A stretch of 40,465 bases of DNA from Pseudomonadota bacterium (GTDB taxonomy: Bacteria > Pseudomonadota > Gammaproteobacteria > JAFEDO01): positions 1 to 40,465 of the forward strand of contig JAFEDO010000035.1 in NCBI GenBank assembly GCA_018241565.1, given 5' to 3'. This document shows, piece after piece, positions 9,801 to 15,802 of the stretch (the stretch's first letter is position 1; every line of letters begins with the position of its first letter). The position numbers and the translations under genes were made by a program. The notes beneath the pieces are model-generated. The model was not told the DNA's origin. It made no database searches and saw only the letters and a program-made list of their open reading frames with translations.

Positions 9801-11786
9801 GTACCGACTGGTGGTTCAGTGAATTTTGCAGAGGGTAATTCAACATCGGTGACAAACCAATCTGGTATTTATACAAATAGTTTTAATGGAACTATTGATC
9901 ATTTCGAAGGTACAGGTGCTTATCTTGCACCTGCGGCAGCGAACAAAATAACAGTAGCGCATAATACTCCTGTTTTTGCAGGGGGACATCAGACTTCAGT
10001 TTCTATGGCTATTTCTTTGCCCGATCCAAATGTTCCAAACAGAATTTTTCAAGTTAATGGGGGTTTTGAATATGTTGATACTCACCAAACGGTAGATCAA
10101 AACGGAATTCAAACAATAACCGACAGAACTCATATGCCCAATTTGACTCTTTTAATTCCTGTGCATTCTGAGTCGCCACAGATTAAACCTATCGCCCAAG
10201 GACTATCGATACTGACAGATTCCATTGATGATAGAACAGACGCTAATAGATTCGAACCAAGTTTTAATGATGCAGGATTATTTTCTGGTGAAGAGACTAA
10301 TGATAGTCCGATAGTTTTATCTCCAGATAGTTCTAATATCATTATGCCTGATGATAATAATGTGAGAACTGTTGATGATGTACCAAATGTTGTGCCAGAT
10401 ACGACATCTATTACAGAACAAGAAAATTTCTCTTCTTCTGATCCTCAAGACCTCATCAATCAAATTGATTCATTACCCAATGATCCATTCGGAGGATCTT
10501 CTGCATTACCCACGACAGAAGAATTTTTAGAACAGACCAATATAATCAACACAACTCGCTCATTTCATAATCAAATGAATATTACGGATGCTCCATTAGT
10601 GAATGATCCTCTTGCTGATGATTGGATGATAAATTTGAGCAATAATAATGTGGGTATATTTTTAAATCATGTAATTATCCCAGCAACAGAATGGGCAGCA
10701 TCAAGTGGCGAAGAGATTGCGCATAATATTATTATTCCTTTAGGAAATTTCGCATGGGATGCTTTAGTACAAAAAGATCCTATGTCTGCTGCTATTCCTG
10801 AGTATCAGGATTTACAACCTTTCGTAGATAATATTGTAATTCCTGCAAGTGTTTTACTTTGGGATATTTCATTAACGATGCCTCTTGACGACATATTAGC
10901 TCAACAAGTTTTTCCTAATCTTTATCATGCTGCATCAGAACGAATGGATATGCGTTGGAATGTGTTGAAAGATTTTGGTTTGGGATATATTCATGCTCCT
11001 TGGCCTGAAGAAGTTGCAATGACAACCAAACTTTTATTATCAGCATTTGGTCCTGGTCTTTTCTTAAAAGGAGGAGAGTATTTATTAGAAATAAATGGAG
11101 TAGCAAGGGTTGGTATGGAAACGAAACCAATGCAATTTACTCAATTCGGTGATTACCTTGGAGATATGGATCAAAAAAATTGGATACCTGATTTGAATTC
11201 AACTTCTTGGAGTAAGAATTGGACAAATCCACTAAAAAATGGATTTGATATGAATTATCTACAAGATATCCCATCAAGTTACTTGAAACTTGATTCTGCT
11301 TTTTCCTTTGAATTTGAAACAGGAATCGGAAAAGATCTGCCATCGCAATTTGAGGTAAATCTAGATTATACCAATGCTAATTATGCTTCCATTTTTGATG
11401 GTGTTAGCGTAACAAGTGGAGTCGTTCCTACATATTCGAGCAGATGGCATTTCACTGATAATGAAGTACTGCAAGATGCGTTGAAACATGCCCCCATTGC
11501 TTATATTGAGTCTGCATATCATTACCGTAAAGAAATGGAGGATTCTAATGATTCAAAACCTATAATTTTGCCACCACCTATACCGTCCCCATTTGTTGAT
11601 AATTCTTCAGGTGGATTTAACCAGATAAGAGATCCTGAGAACAATAGTGTAAATTTGGGATCTAACCAATACAGCTTTTTTGGTGATAGGCAATCGAGCC
11701 GGCCACAACATGATACTGCGTCGTCGAACTCAAAAATGAGTAATAGTGGTAAAAATGTATCTATTTTTCGCTATCCATATCCATAA
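3807..11786 (+). CDS. giant haemagglutinin-like beta-solenoid protein (2659 aa)
   Basis: The start is set at the ATG at 3807 because AGGAG (3793-3797) precedes it; in-frame GTG 3780 and ATG 3783 lack a site. By eye, beta-helix-like repeats appear around residues 169-260 and 437-505 (GKLELTGDLHIKDAG, NGDISITGSVNL). Several hydrophobic, membrane-capable segments lie at about 611-818. A low-complexity Asn/Asp/Ser/His linker spans about 898-1010, and a PDANST repeat sits near 1169. A long region at about 1565-2098 resembles filamentous-haemagglutinin repeats (YAKNKIDIQGNNVDLHAD, NAVINAKEIDMDGG). An Asp/Ser-rich stretch and a less repetitive C-terminal region with a Pro-rich tail follow. No signal peptide, two-partner-secretion domain, LPxTG or VENN motif is visible, so the export route is unclear. 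It is probably a surface or secreted adhesin-like protein; other functions are possible. Confidence 0.75.
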   Translation: MPLGTENYKSKKFKNYFGKNKRNGYVLQLREIFPKEVMQRELRAEYDGDTSYYVRNNLELKSLEFNASALGFKELRNSIRQYSNRIERIDNYAKFSNNSRINSIDLNELKDRLDNDDVFIIRDRDINTKKLTDLAYVFVRNGAVLIFPLADIQINKADIKQNIKIYSEHLVKFSDDLLTEGDFQVRAKKIEFSDGSFTQARNIVLQADENCITRGTFKSDDLIEVSTGKLIHEGEFSSNSTLIFSEDVDNSGKIHVTDSIESICLNWQDKNSQCAMHAGNWIRLYHENYIQDGQVSTPTYIFNSLKAKLQGKFFLSNASFINANMLDVIKDAFFVVNGNFSTKARFKTLFSGKLFYSSDVKIDNLNITIPDKCPVQFDSLEPILNLNRPRFSRYKKIQESALQRAQKMFASRSLLSSDSLVKIDTSKKKISAEKEKGYVTLQSGKLELTGDLHIKDAGLHLKSNGDISITGSVNLTKDFLSKSDEKFLVQANNIFLNGEITVLGNYSTDMRAAEDITAGGNIKAGVTHIKSKNTTIPAKAELKFKALSSQSEEKFKQERSSSVIAEVASIQAKTAWFDGKFSGAFLSVQANHLIMLTGKMSVTHQMYSAPAVMLLGGWLKGTNVKVNALFVPLIGFVQANRLDVAAAINISMLAYIQSGISSPSLFSVINAATGIAMTGTLLFVPQARFIVPWVQFSLNAVSRLTSLMYSLNEAQKKIQELMNDNSGKNVPEDELKNLINIMGQIFLIIFMLGSSSYFAATKKTPENPDDDKPLEWDWKLALGAIESFLPYIVGIFSSGYNATSLLSFSSSLITCVSSTQSSLLNIEANILKLAAGSSINISPFSLDANFIAFSTMMSETNFINVKTPVFEGTVTGDMIQSHIVFLNKQLGAWNHYENHDTSNDNSNSNNTNNDNTTPDSGTASGDNKDNGNTSNHETPENHNKSFWERHFPYNPIHHHGVNDKADNSNASDNNKGTGSDKKHDDFSNNQNNNGNSNTTDPNKKDPVETSFFTKMVSYFKARLTCDWVNLTITSDVLYALNDMQVINPNWQIGNLTLVRENTSLIMGGGKFQVELINGKSNSEIVAAGSKVYIGKIDLSDGMTLAITQDATFEIGEINVDKDSVFVVDHSTGHIANLLDQGNTYFQHESKVKIDQDTVVEVPADKIKPDANSTPDANSTPDAKDKSNTDDSKKLESGVESISDKSVVEIKKLNNGGTIYVDDSTLNAHETINGSEKHDPVSNATSTGNSVTNAASGSKHLHAASELVHKIFHRHNEAPKPTETPTPQNNPESKPDDQHVSRIIYNNHAHGKMDIVNNNDEILVLKESEFAGHQVNNNGAVISVESETNLQHVNSPGQIEYIESKGHLEDVSMNGSRALLSFEACKDIKIDHLSGDSNSVFSSQYSNIDMGEVLNTPGKFHINYSNLHIGGNWNLNPHSDVFMTHSTINAKSVNHHALPAPISSGFSLGLLSQALHTPINSHRALSSYDLVHGDYHHNSLNNFIAHFDYDKFQLVYETNGTISGIRMVDGVVPINYHSNMNLIFKGHWFMNCPVYMSANGVMIILAGASIFATDITLSAVYGISGEGITLVSGNELIIFSEKGDIAINGQEFTKTEHVTHRKLTGISNSEITKTDVNYSVLYAKNKIDIQGNNVDLHADMLETNTTNGSIYVNARNTFDTTPIIGDYHQTTNTFIPPAAVGHLDIHEQIEFPTYYTTSDLQWVAGKRVNAGDAIRDDNSFEISAPIFDVSPPELHYDIQSSTFGITISSLNNAVIQDAIRLPIIAMSNTNQIYGDIKALNTNQSARTVDDFVNIWNLGEHAFMYANSITSKSPWNLFSLGLDIGFSTSKTSGSYCSKRTSNDRQYIEINTDHLIMRNGAQLYSQGNAVINAKEIDMDGGTDRQVSSSYSAGATFSVTPKGMSGITVHGSFSQSSDVTHGTAIIGAANQLTVNSEKITGNNAQLVAPNMSGHIGQANFTMTPDEHKNLSGGISLSLTPQLVPTGGSVNFAEGNSTSVTNQSGIYTNSFNGTIDHFEGTGAYLAPAAANKITVAHNTPVFAGGHQTSVSMAISLPDPNVPNRIFQVNGGFEYVDTHQTVDQNGIQTITDRTHMPNLTLLIPVHSESPQIKPIAQGLSILTDSIDDRTDANRFEPSFNDAGLFSGEETNDSPIVLSPDSSNIIMPDDNNVRTVDDVPNVVPDTTSITEQENFSSSDPQDLINQIDSLPNDPFGGSSALPTTEEFLEQTNIINTTRSFHNQMNITDAPLVNDPLADDWMINLSNNNVGIFLNHVIIPATEWAASSGEEIAHNIIIPLGNFAWDALVQKDPMSAAIPEYQDLQPFVDNIVIPASVLLWDISLTMPLDDILAQQVFPNLYHAASERMDMRWNVLKDFGLGYIHAPWPEEVAMTTKLLLSAFGPGLFLKGGEYLLEINGVARVGMETKPMQFTQFGDYLGDMDQKNWIPDLNSTSWSKNWTNPLKNGFDMNYLQDIPSSYLKLDSAFSFEFETGIGKDLPSQFEVNLDYTNANYASIFDGVSVTSGVVPTYSSRWHFTDNEVLQDALKHAPIAYIESAYHYRKEMEDSNDSKPIILPPPIPSPFVDNSSGGFNQIRDPENNSVNLGSNQYSFFGDRQSSRPQHDTASSNSKMSNSGKNVSIFRYPYP
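7311..7354 (+). repeat. 18-bp in-frame tandem repeat (DANSTP units)
   Basis: Two identical 18-base units (7311-7328 and 7329-7346) and a third partial unit encode DANSTP DANSTP DA within the giant protein, around residue 1169 onward. It is a short low-complexity linker and a plausible site of slipped-strand length change. Units are in frame, so expansion would not break the gene. Confidence 0.8.
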
Positions 11787-11809
11787 ATCTTAACCAGCAG
11801 AGTAGGTTC

Positions 11810-11826
11810 TCCGTAAATTTTACGGA
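11810..11826. promoter_or_regulatory. TCCGTA-N5-TACGGA dyad, copy 3 (candidate operator)
   Basis: The same 17-bp dyad as at 2594 and 2755, here with centre AATTT; the arms extend to 8 bp (TCCGTAAA/TTTACGGA). It lies 24 bases after the giant gene's stop and about 90 bases before the GTG start of the LuxR-type gene at 11908. It could also act as a weak terminator hairpin for the giant gene, but the shared spacing with the other copies favours a binding site. Confidence 0.55.
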
Positions 11827-11907
11827 ATTGATTTTATATTAAAACTATTGTTAGAATTGATCGCATTCGTTTTTCTACGACTTCAATAGCTTACTCTGAG
11901 GTTCACT

Positions 11908-12657
11908 GTGAATTTTAAAAATTTAATGGAAAGTTATTTTTCAAATTCAATGTCGACAAAAATTTCAGAGATTTGTGCTCCTCTTTTTGAAAAATTTCCA
12001 ATTAATTATTTTTTATATATGCGGAAATACAAAGATAATTCTGTCTTGATATTGATGAGTCATAGGGATTGGGCAATTCACTATTTGGCGTGCGGATATC
12101 TGCTCCTTTTTCAAGGCCCAGGCATACATTCATGGGTTAATAGTATGCCATCAGCTGCAATTGATGTAGCAGCATCTCATTTCAATATTCATAATGGCAT
12201 AACTTTAGAGAAGGTACATGAAAATTTTATTGAGATAATCGAATTGGCATCACCAAGTCTATACAGTAGTCCAATGGAGTTTTTGAATCAGAAAAATTTG
12301 TTAAACGAATTTATTTTTTATTTCAAGAATGAAGCACAAGAACTTATTAAAAAAGATAAACATTTGATTTTGCCAAAAGTTTTTTTCTCAAAGCAGAAGT
12401 CTTTAGATAAATCATACGATGACTTTTGCCAATCAATTCGGATTAAAAAATTCCATGCTGGCGAAAATTATTTTTATACAAAAAAAGAATTTGAAGTTCT
12501 TTATTTGATAGGTGAAGGTCAAACTGTGAAGCAAACTGCAGTTGATCTGTCTATAGGAGTTCGCACTGTCGAAACTCATCTTAAGAATGCCAAAATAAAA
12601 ACAAAATCTAATTCTACTGTTGAGTTGATTAAAAAATTTAGAAAAATTTTATTTTAA
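11908..12657 (+). CDS. LuxR-family transcriptional regulator
   Basis: This 249-residue regulator has the same two-part build as the genes at 312 and 12819 but is more diverged. The N-terminal sensor-like domain keeps landmarks such as INYFLYMRKY, HNGITLEKVHENFIEI and a following ASP. The C-terminal LuxR/GerE domain is YTKKEFEVLYLIGEGQTVKQTAVDL followed by VRTVETHLKNAKIK. The start is a GTG at 11908, with GAGG at 11898-11901 in front. It directly follows the giant protein gene, with a TCCGTA-N5-TACGGA dyad between, so it is a candidate regulator of that gene or of itself. The DNA-binding call is firm; the ligand is unknown. Confidence 0.86.
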   Translation: MNFKNLMESYFSNSMSTKISEICAPLFEKFPINYFLYMRKYKDNSVLILMSHRDWAIHYLACGYLLLFQGPGIHSWVNSMPSAAIDVAASHFNIHNGITLEKVHENFIEIIELASPSLYSSPMEFLNQKNLLNEFIFYFKNEAQELIKKDKHLILPKVFFSKQKSLDKSYDDFCQSIRIKKFHAGENYFYTKKEFEVLYLIGEGQTVKQTAVDLSIGVRTVETHLKNAKIKTKSNSTVELIKKFRKILF

Positions 12658-12685
12658 AATAAAGTGTGAAAATGGAAATCGGGCT

Positions 12686-12721
12686 ACATAAGAATTAAAG
12701 CAGATGGGTTTGCTCTTATGT
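12686..12721. terminator. inverted repeat ACATAAGA / TCTTATGT
   Basis: Perfect 8-bp arms at 12686-12693 and 12714-12721 enclose a 20-base loop that has a small inner GCA/TGC pairing. It lies 28 bases after the stop of the 11908 regulator and before the 12819 regulator. It lacks a clear T-run, so it is either a weak or Rho-assisted 3' hairpin or an operator. The rest of the gap, 12722-12818, holds a TCCGTA half-site at 12786-12791 whose partner half is degenerate. Confidence 0.35.
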
Positions 12722-12818
12722 GTAATTTGTGTTGGGGGTTTTTATCTTATTTAATAGATTATCCTGAGCTCTGCGAGCTGGAAAATCCGTATAGTTGAAT
12801 TAGTTAACGGAGAAATAT

Positions 12819-13592
12819 ATGTTTTCTGATAGTTTTTATAAGAACCATTTTAGTTTTAAATCATCTAGAGATGTATTAGAAGTATGCAGGCCTTTCTTCT
12901 CAGCAGCAAAACTAAATTATTTTGATTATTGTCGTATCTACAATAATCATGATTGTTTAGTCTTATCAAGTGATGGTTACTGGTTGGAACATTTCTTTAA
13001 AAAACAATTTCATATTGCAGGAACATTAAAAAATTCTGGTATGCACCTATGGAGTGATTATAATTCAGAATCATTTCTAAGAGATGCAAAATCTGTTTCA
13101 GATCATGTAAATGGAATTTCATTTTTTGAAAAACATGATGATTATATCGAATATTATGATTTTGCAGCATCAGCTGAAAACGATAGAGTAATTGATTTTT
13201 ATTTAAATTATTCTGGTTTTTTGAAAAATTTCCTTTTTCTTTTTAAAGAGAAAGCACATAAATTAATTCATGCTGCAGAAAAAAATAAAATTATAATGCC
13301 ACAAGATATGAAAGGAGTGATTGTTCCAGATGCTTACAATGCAAATGATTTTATTAAAAATATATTAAATGGAAAAAAACTTTCAAAACGTGAATTAGAG
13401 TGTCTTTATTTTATCATTCGAGGAAAATCTTGTAGTGAAATCGGTTTAATACTAAAAATTAATCGTCGCACAGTCGAAGTTTATATAAATAACTTAAAAG
13501 AAAAATTTAACTGTCACACAAAAGGGCAGCTTATCGAAAAAGCGATAATGTTAGGCTGTGTTAATATAAATCTTTTTCCGATAGGTATTTAG
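12819..13592 (+). CDS. LuxR-family transcriptional regulator (paralogue of the 312-1082 gene)
   Basis: This 257-residue regulator aligns end to end with the protein at 312-1082, roughly two thirds identical by eye: MFSDSFYKNHFSF against MFSDNFYKNHFCF, and FNCHTKGQLIEKAIMLG against FNCQTKGQLIEKAIMLG. It has the same sensor-like N-terminus and a LuxR/GerE C-terminus (SKRELECLYFIIRGKSCSEIGLIL, RRTVEVYINNLKEKF). The final residues differ (VNINLFPIGI against VNMIPESLM), which suggests the 3' end has drifted or been altered. The start has a GGAG site at the same spacing as in the paralogue. Homology continues past the stop into DNA corresponding to the 3' end of the Rab-like gene, so this is one copy of a segmental duplication. 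Confidence 0.88.
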   Translation: MFSDSFYKNHFSFKSSRDVLEVCRPFFSAAKLNYFDYCRIYNNHDCLVLSSDGYWLEHFFKKQFHIAGTLKNSGMHLWSDYNSESFLRDAKSVSDHVNGISFFEKHDDYIEYYDFAASAENDRVIDFYLNYSGFLKNFLFLFKEKAHKLIHAAEKNKIIMPQDMKGVIVPDAYNANDFIKNILNGKKLSKRELECLYFIIRGKSCSEIGLILKINRRTVEVYINNLKEKFNCHTKGQLIEKAIMLGCVNINLFPIGI

Positions 13593-13706
13593 ATAAATTA
13601 GGATTGCCATAATTTGTCAGGTAAAAATTTAATACAAGGCTATAAATATTCATAAGATGCATCTGAATAGTTTGCTGATGTCACCATTTGAAAAATCAAA
13701 AATACA
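13584..13706 (-). pseudogene. remnant of the 3' end of a second Rab-like gene copy
   Basis: These bases align with 1125-1245, which spans the regulator's 3' flank and the end of the Rab-like gene. Shared blocks include GTATTTAG.TAAATTAG, GTAAAAATTTAA, ATAAGATGC or GTAAGATGC, and AAAAAATCAA. In the second copy the coding part (about 13650-13706, minus) is frame-disrupted: it reads through GATTTTTCAAATGG and hits a stop before matching the NYLHASYNHS end. It is bounded by the ATPase gene at 13713. I read it as debris left by duplication of a regulator-plus-Rab-like module, with the rest of the second copy lost or replaced. Confidence 0.55.
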
Positions 13707-13712
13707 AGCTTT

Positions 13713-15041
13713 TCATTGCCCATAAATTTTAACCAGACGTTCAATTTCACTAATCATGTAAAGTGGAATAGATAAAATCTTTCCATCAAACTCTAATGGT
13801 AATTGTGATATGCGAAGTGCAATTTTACTTTTCTTTTCTTCCATAAACATCTGTAGTGATTTCAATTTTCTTGAAGTGCCAGCTTTAACTTCGATGGGAA
13901 TAATTCTGGAATCCACAGTAATCACAAAATCAACTTCCGCAGTGCTGTTAGGTTTGTCTCGTTCCCAAAAAAATAAATGGCTTTCTTCATAACGATTACT
14001 GTAGGCCAATAATTCTTGACCAACAAATTGTTCCGCAACGGCACCATTATTCATTAATAGTAAATCTTCTTGAAGTAACAAATTAATATCTAGATCGCTT
14101 GCTCTTTTAATCAAACCAACATCTAAAAAAATCATTTTAATTTTCTTTTCATTGATGAGCGAAATGAGTGGTAATCCCGAAGCGGTTGTTGCATATATAG
14201 GATAAATTAACCCTGCATACTTCAAATTCTCAAAAGCAGTTTTTAATTCACGAGAACGAGCTTCCGGATCAATTTTAGAATATTTGACGCGTTGACCTAT
14301 TAGCACAGGAATTTTTTCAAACAGCTGTTGCAGGTATTTATGATTTGTCCTTGACGCATATTTCCCAAAATCTTTTCGATAAGTACTTAATAAAGCAGTT
14401 TGGATATTTTGTGATTGGGTTAAGTTAGATTCTTCAAGGTAATTCTTTAACACTTCAGGCATACCACCGAGTACAAAATATTCTCGTAATAATTTGAGCA
14501 GATGTTGATGAATAGGTTCTGAGATTTTGTTTTCGAGAGTAGCACTAGCAAGCAAATTAACTAGTTCACCATTTCCTGAAGCGGTAAGATATTCACGGAA
14601 AGATAGAGGCTTAAGATAAATAAATTGTATTCTACCCACCGGCATTCGAAAATCAGCATCATTCAAAGTAAATTCCAATAATGACCCAGCACCGATGACA
14701 TGTAATTCTGGCATTTGTTCTTTGAAATATCTCAAAGCTTTGATAGCATTAGGGCATTCCTGAATTTCATCTAAAAATAGTAAGGTTTCTCCAGGTATGA
14801 TGGGTTGTTTTTTCATGAGCGAAATGGCTTGAATGATTTCGGAAGGATGCAGTGAAATGAAGCATGCCATGTACTCTGGCTCTAATTCAAAATTAACAGT
14901 GGCTAAGTTTTTAAAATGATTTTTCCCAAATTGTTCGATGACAAAGGATTTCCCAACTTGCCGCGCTCCGCGAAGGAGTAGAGGCCAATGTTCACGTCGA
15001 TTTTTCCAAGTCAGTAAGTCGCTTTCAATCTCTCGTTTCAT
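13713..15041 (-). CDS. AAA+ ATPase with DUF4143-type C-terminus
   Basis: This 442-residue protein has an N-terminal P-loop ATPase (Walker A GARQVGKS at 25-32, Walker B TLLFLDEIQECP at about 88-99). Its C-terminal part is typical of the AAA_14/DUF4143 family, including the nuclease-like motif AEVDFVITVDSRIIPIEVKAG in the last 80 residues (D, E, V-K spacing as in PD-(D/E)XK folds). These proteins are widespread in bacteria and archaea, often scattered or mobile, with unknown cellular role; a defence or toxin-like role is sometimes proposed but not established. The start has an AAGG site. Upstream are two evenly spaced TARCCA-N5-TGGYTA dyads, suggesting tight transcriptional control. It is a standalone gene. 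Confidence 0.88.
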   Translation of the reverse strand: MKREIESDLLTWKNRREHWPLLLRGARQVGKSFVIEQFGKNHFKNLATVNFELEPEYMACFISLHPSEIIQAISLMKKQPIIPGETLLFLDEIQECPNAIKALRYFKEQMPELHVIGAGSLLEFTLNDADFRMPVGRIQFIYLKPLSFREYLTASGNGELVNLLASATLENKISEPIHQHLLKLLREYFVLGGMPEVLKNYLEESNLTQSQNIQTALLSTYRKDFGKYASRTNHKYLQQLFEKIPVLIGQRVKYSKIDPEARSRELKTAFENLKYAGLIYPIYATTASGLPLISLINEKKIKMIFLDVGLIKRASDLDINLLLQEDLLLMNNGAVAEQFVGQELLAYSNRYEESHLFFWERDKPNSTAEVDFVITVDSRIIPIEVKAGTSRKLKSLQMFMEEKKSKIALRISQLPLEFDGKILSIPLYMISEIERLVKIYGQ

Positions 15042-15057
15042 AAGTAACCTTTGTTTT

Positions 15058-15107
15058 TAACCATGTTTTGGCTATTTCCACAGGTAATTTTAGCCATATT
15101 TTGGTTA
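15058..15107 (-). promoter_or_regulatory. two TARCCA-N5-TGGYTA dyads 33 bp apart, upstream of the ATPase gene
   Basis: Site 1 is TAACCA-TGTTT-TGGCTA (15058-15074) and site 2 is TAGCCA-TATTT-TGGTTA (15091-15107). Centre-to-centre spacing is 33 bp, about three helical turns, so proteins bound at both would face the same side of the DNA. They begin 17 bases before the ATPase ATG (minus strand), in the expected promoter zone. This is a candidate repressor-binding pair, possibly autoregulatory; the binding protein is unknown. Confidence 0.5.
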
Positions 15108-15230
15108 TTTTTCAAGGTAAACGAGGGCTTTGGATTATTTATTAAGCATTTCTGCAAGAATGGTAAAGCCTGTGAAATAAAAGCAAAGGAGAGTTTTTGA
15201 GTAAAAATAGAAGTACGGTCCCTAGAATCT

Positions 15231-15260
15231 TTGTTTCTTTCTAGTAAAAGTCTGTAGAAT
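15231..15260 (+). promoter_or_regulatory. possible sigma-70 promoter for the 95-aa gene
   Basis: TTGTTT (15231-15236) and TAGAAT (15255-15260) are spaced 18 bases and lie about 48 bases before the ATG at 15308. The hexamers match the consensus only partly, so this is tentative. Confidence 0.35.
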
Positions 15261-15307
15261 GCCCCTTTTTATAAGCTAGTTGAACAGGCTCAACAGAGTA
15301 ATAGTAA

Positions 15308-15595
15308 ATGACAAAAGAAGTAAGCAAAATCATCGAAGCAAACGGATCAAACAAAAGGTTAGTATATGCAGGCTTTGGTCGCTTGTTTGGTCCACCAACA
15401 AAGCTATCTGAGTCGCAAGTGCGTCAACTGAACAGAATACTGAGCAGAACTCCAGAAGAACATGTGGTTTTGCTGGGGAGGCCAACCTCTAACGAAGATA
15501 CTGCGCTGTCTGACTCTAATAAGGATATTATGACCGAAGTAATACGGTCTTCCGCGCCCCCACCCTCTAGACCTCCTACTTGTCCCATACTATAA
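15308..15595 (+). CDS. small hypothetical protein ending in a CaaX-like box (CPIL)
   Basis: I do not recognise a family for this 95-residue protein. It starts MTKEVSKIIEANGSNKR, has a short helical middle (SESQVRQLNRILSRTPEE), a polar stretch, then a Pro-rich tail APPPSRPPT and the last four residues CPIL before the TAA. A cysteine exactly four from the end followed by Pro-Ile-Leu fits the eukaryotic CaaX prenylation pattern; a final Leu favours geranylgeranylation. It has no signal peptide or membrane segment. The ribosome-binding site is weak (CAGAG, 9 bases before ATG), which lowers certainty that the gene is expressed as drawn. It lies between the ATPase and the tRNA operon with its own possible promoter. 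A prenylated secreted effector is an inference from the tail alone. Confidence 0.55.
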   Translation: MTKEVSKIIEANGSNKRLVYAGFGRLFGPPTKLSESQVRQLNRILSRTPEEHVVLLGRPTSNEDTALSDSNKDIMTEVIRSSAPPPSRPPTCPIL

Positions 15596-15618
15596 ATATA
15601 AAATTCTCCCAAATTCCC

Positions 15619-15647
15619 TTGATTATTATCGGATTTTACAATAGTAT
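15619..15647 (+). promoter_or_regulatory. putative promoter of the tRNA-fMet / rimP-nusA-infB operon
   Basis: TTGATT (15619-15624) and TAGTAT (15642-15647) are separated by 17 bases. They are followed by a GC-rich discriminator (CCGGCC, 15648-15653) shortly before the tRNA 5' end at 15661. A GC-rich discriminator is typical of stable-RNA promoters under stringent control; that control is inferred here. Confidence 0.5.
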
Positions 15648-15660
15648 CCGGCCTCTTTAT

Positions 15661-15737
<77 letters not shown>

Positions 15738-15752
15738 TAAACGAGTTACTGG

Positions 15753-15773
15753 AACCCCTTTTAGGGGTTTTTT
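15753..15773 (+). terminator. intrinsic terminator after tRNA-fMet
   Basis: AACCCC (15753-15758), loop TTTTA, GGGGTT (15764-15769), followed by a T-run. It ends most tRNA transcripts before rimP; partial read-through would feed the nusA-infB operon. No separate strong promoter for rimP was found in the following 140 bases. Confidence 0.85.
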
Positions 15774-15802
15774 GTTATATGGGACTTTAGATTTGCAGAA
15801 CC

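Noticed and set aside
3807-11786. Contact-dependent inhibition (CdiA-like) system
   Set aside because: There is no two-partner-secretion domain, no VENN-type pretoxin motif, no CdiB transporter and no small immunity gene directly downstream.
15619-15642. TTGATT paired with TACAAT as the tRNA promoter
   Set aside because: The spacing is only 12 bases; the pairing of TTGATT with TAGTAT at 17 bases fits better.
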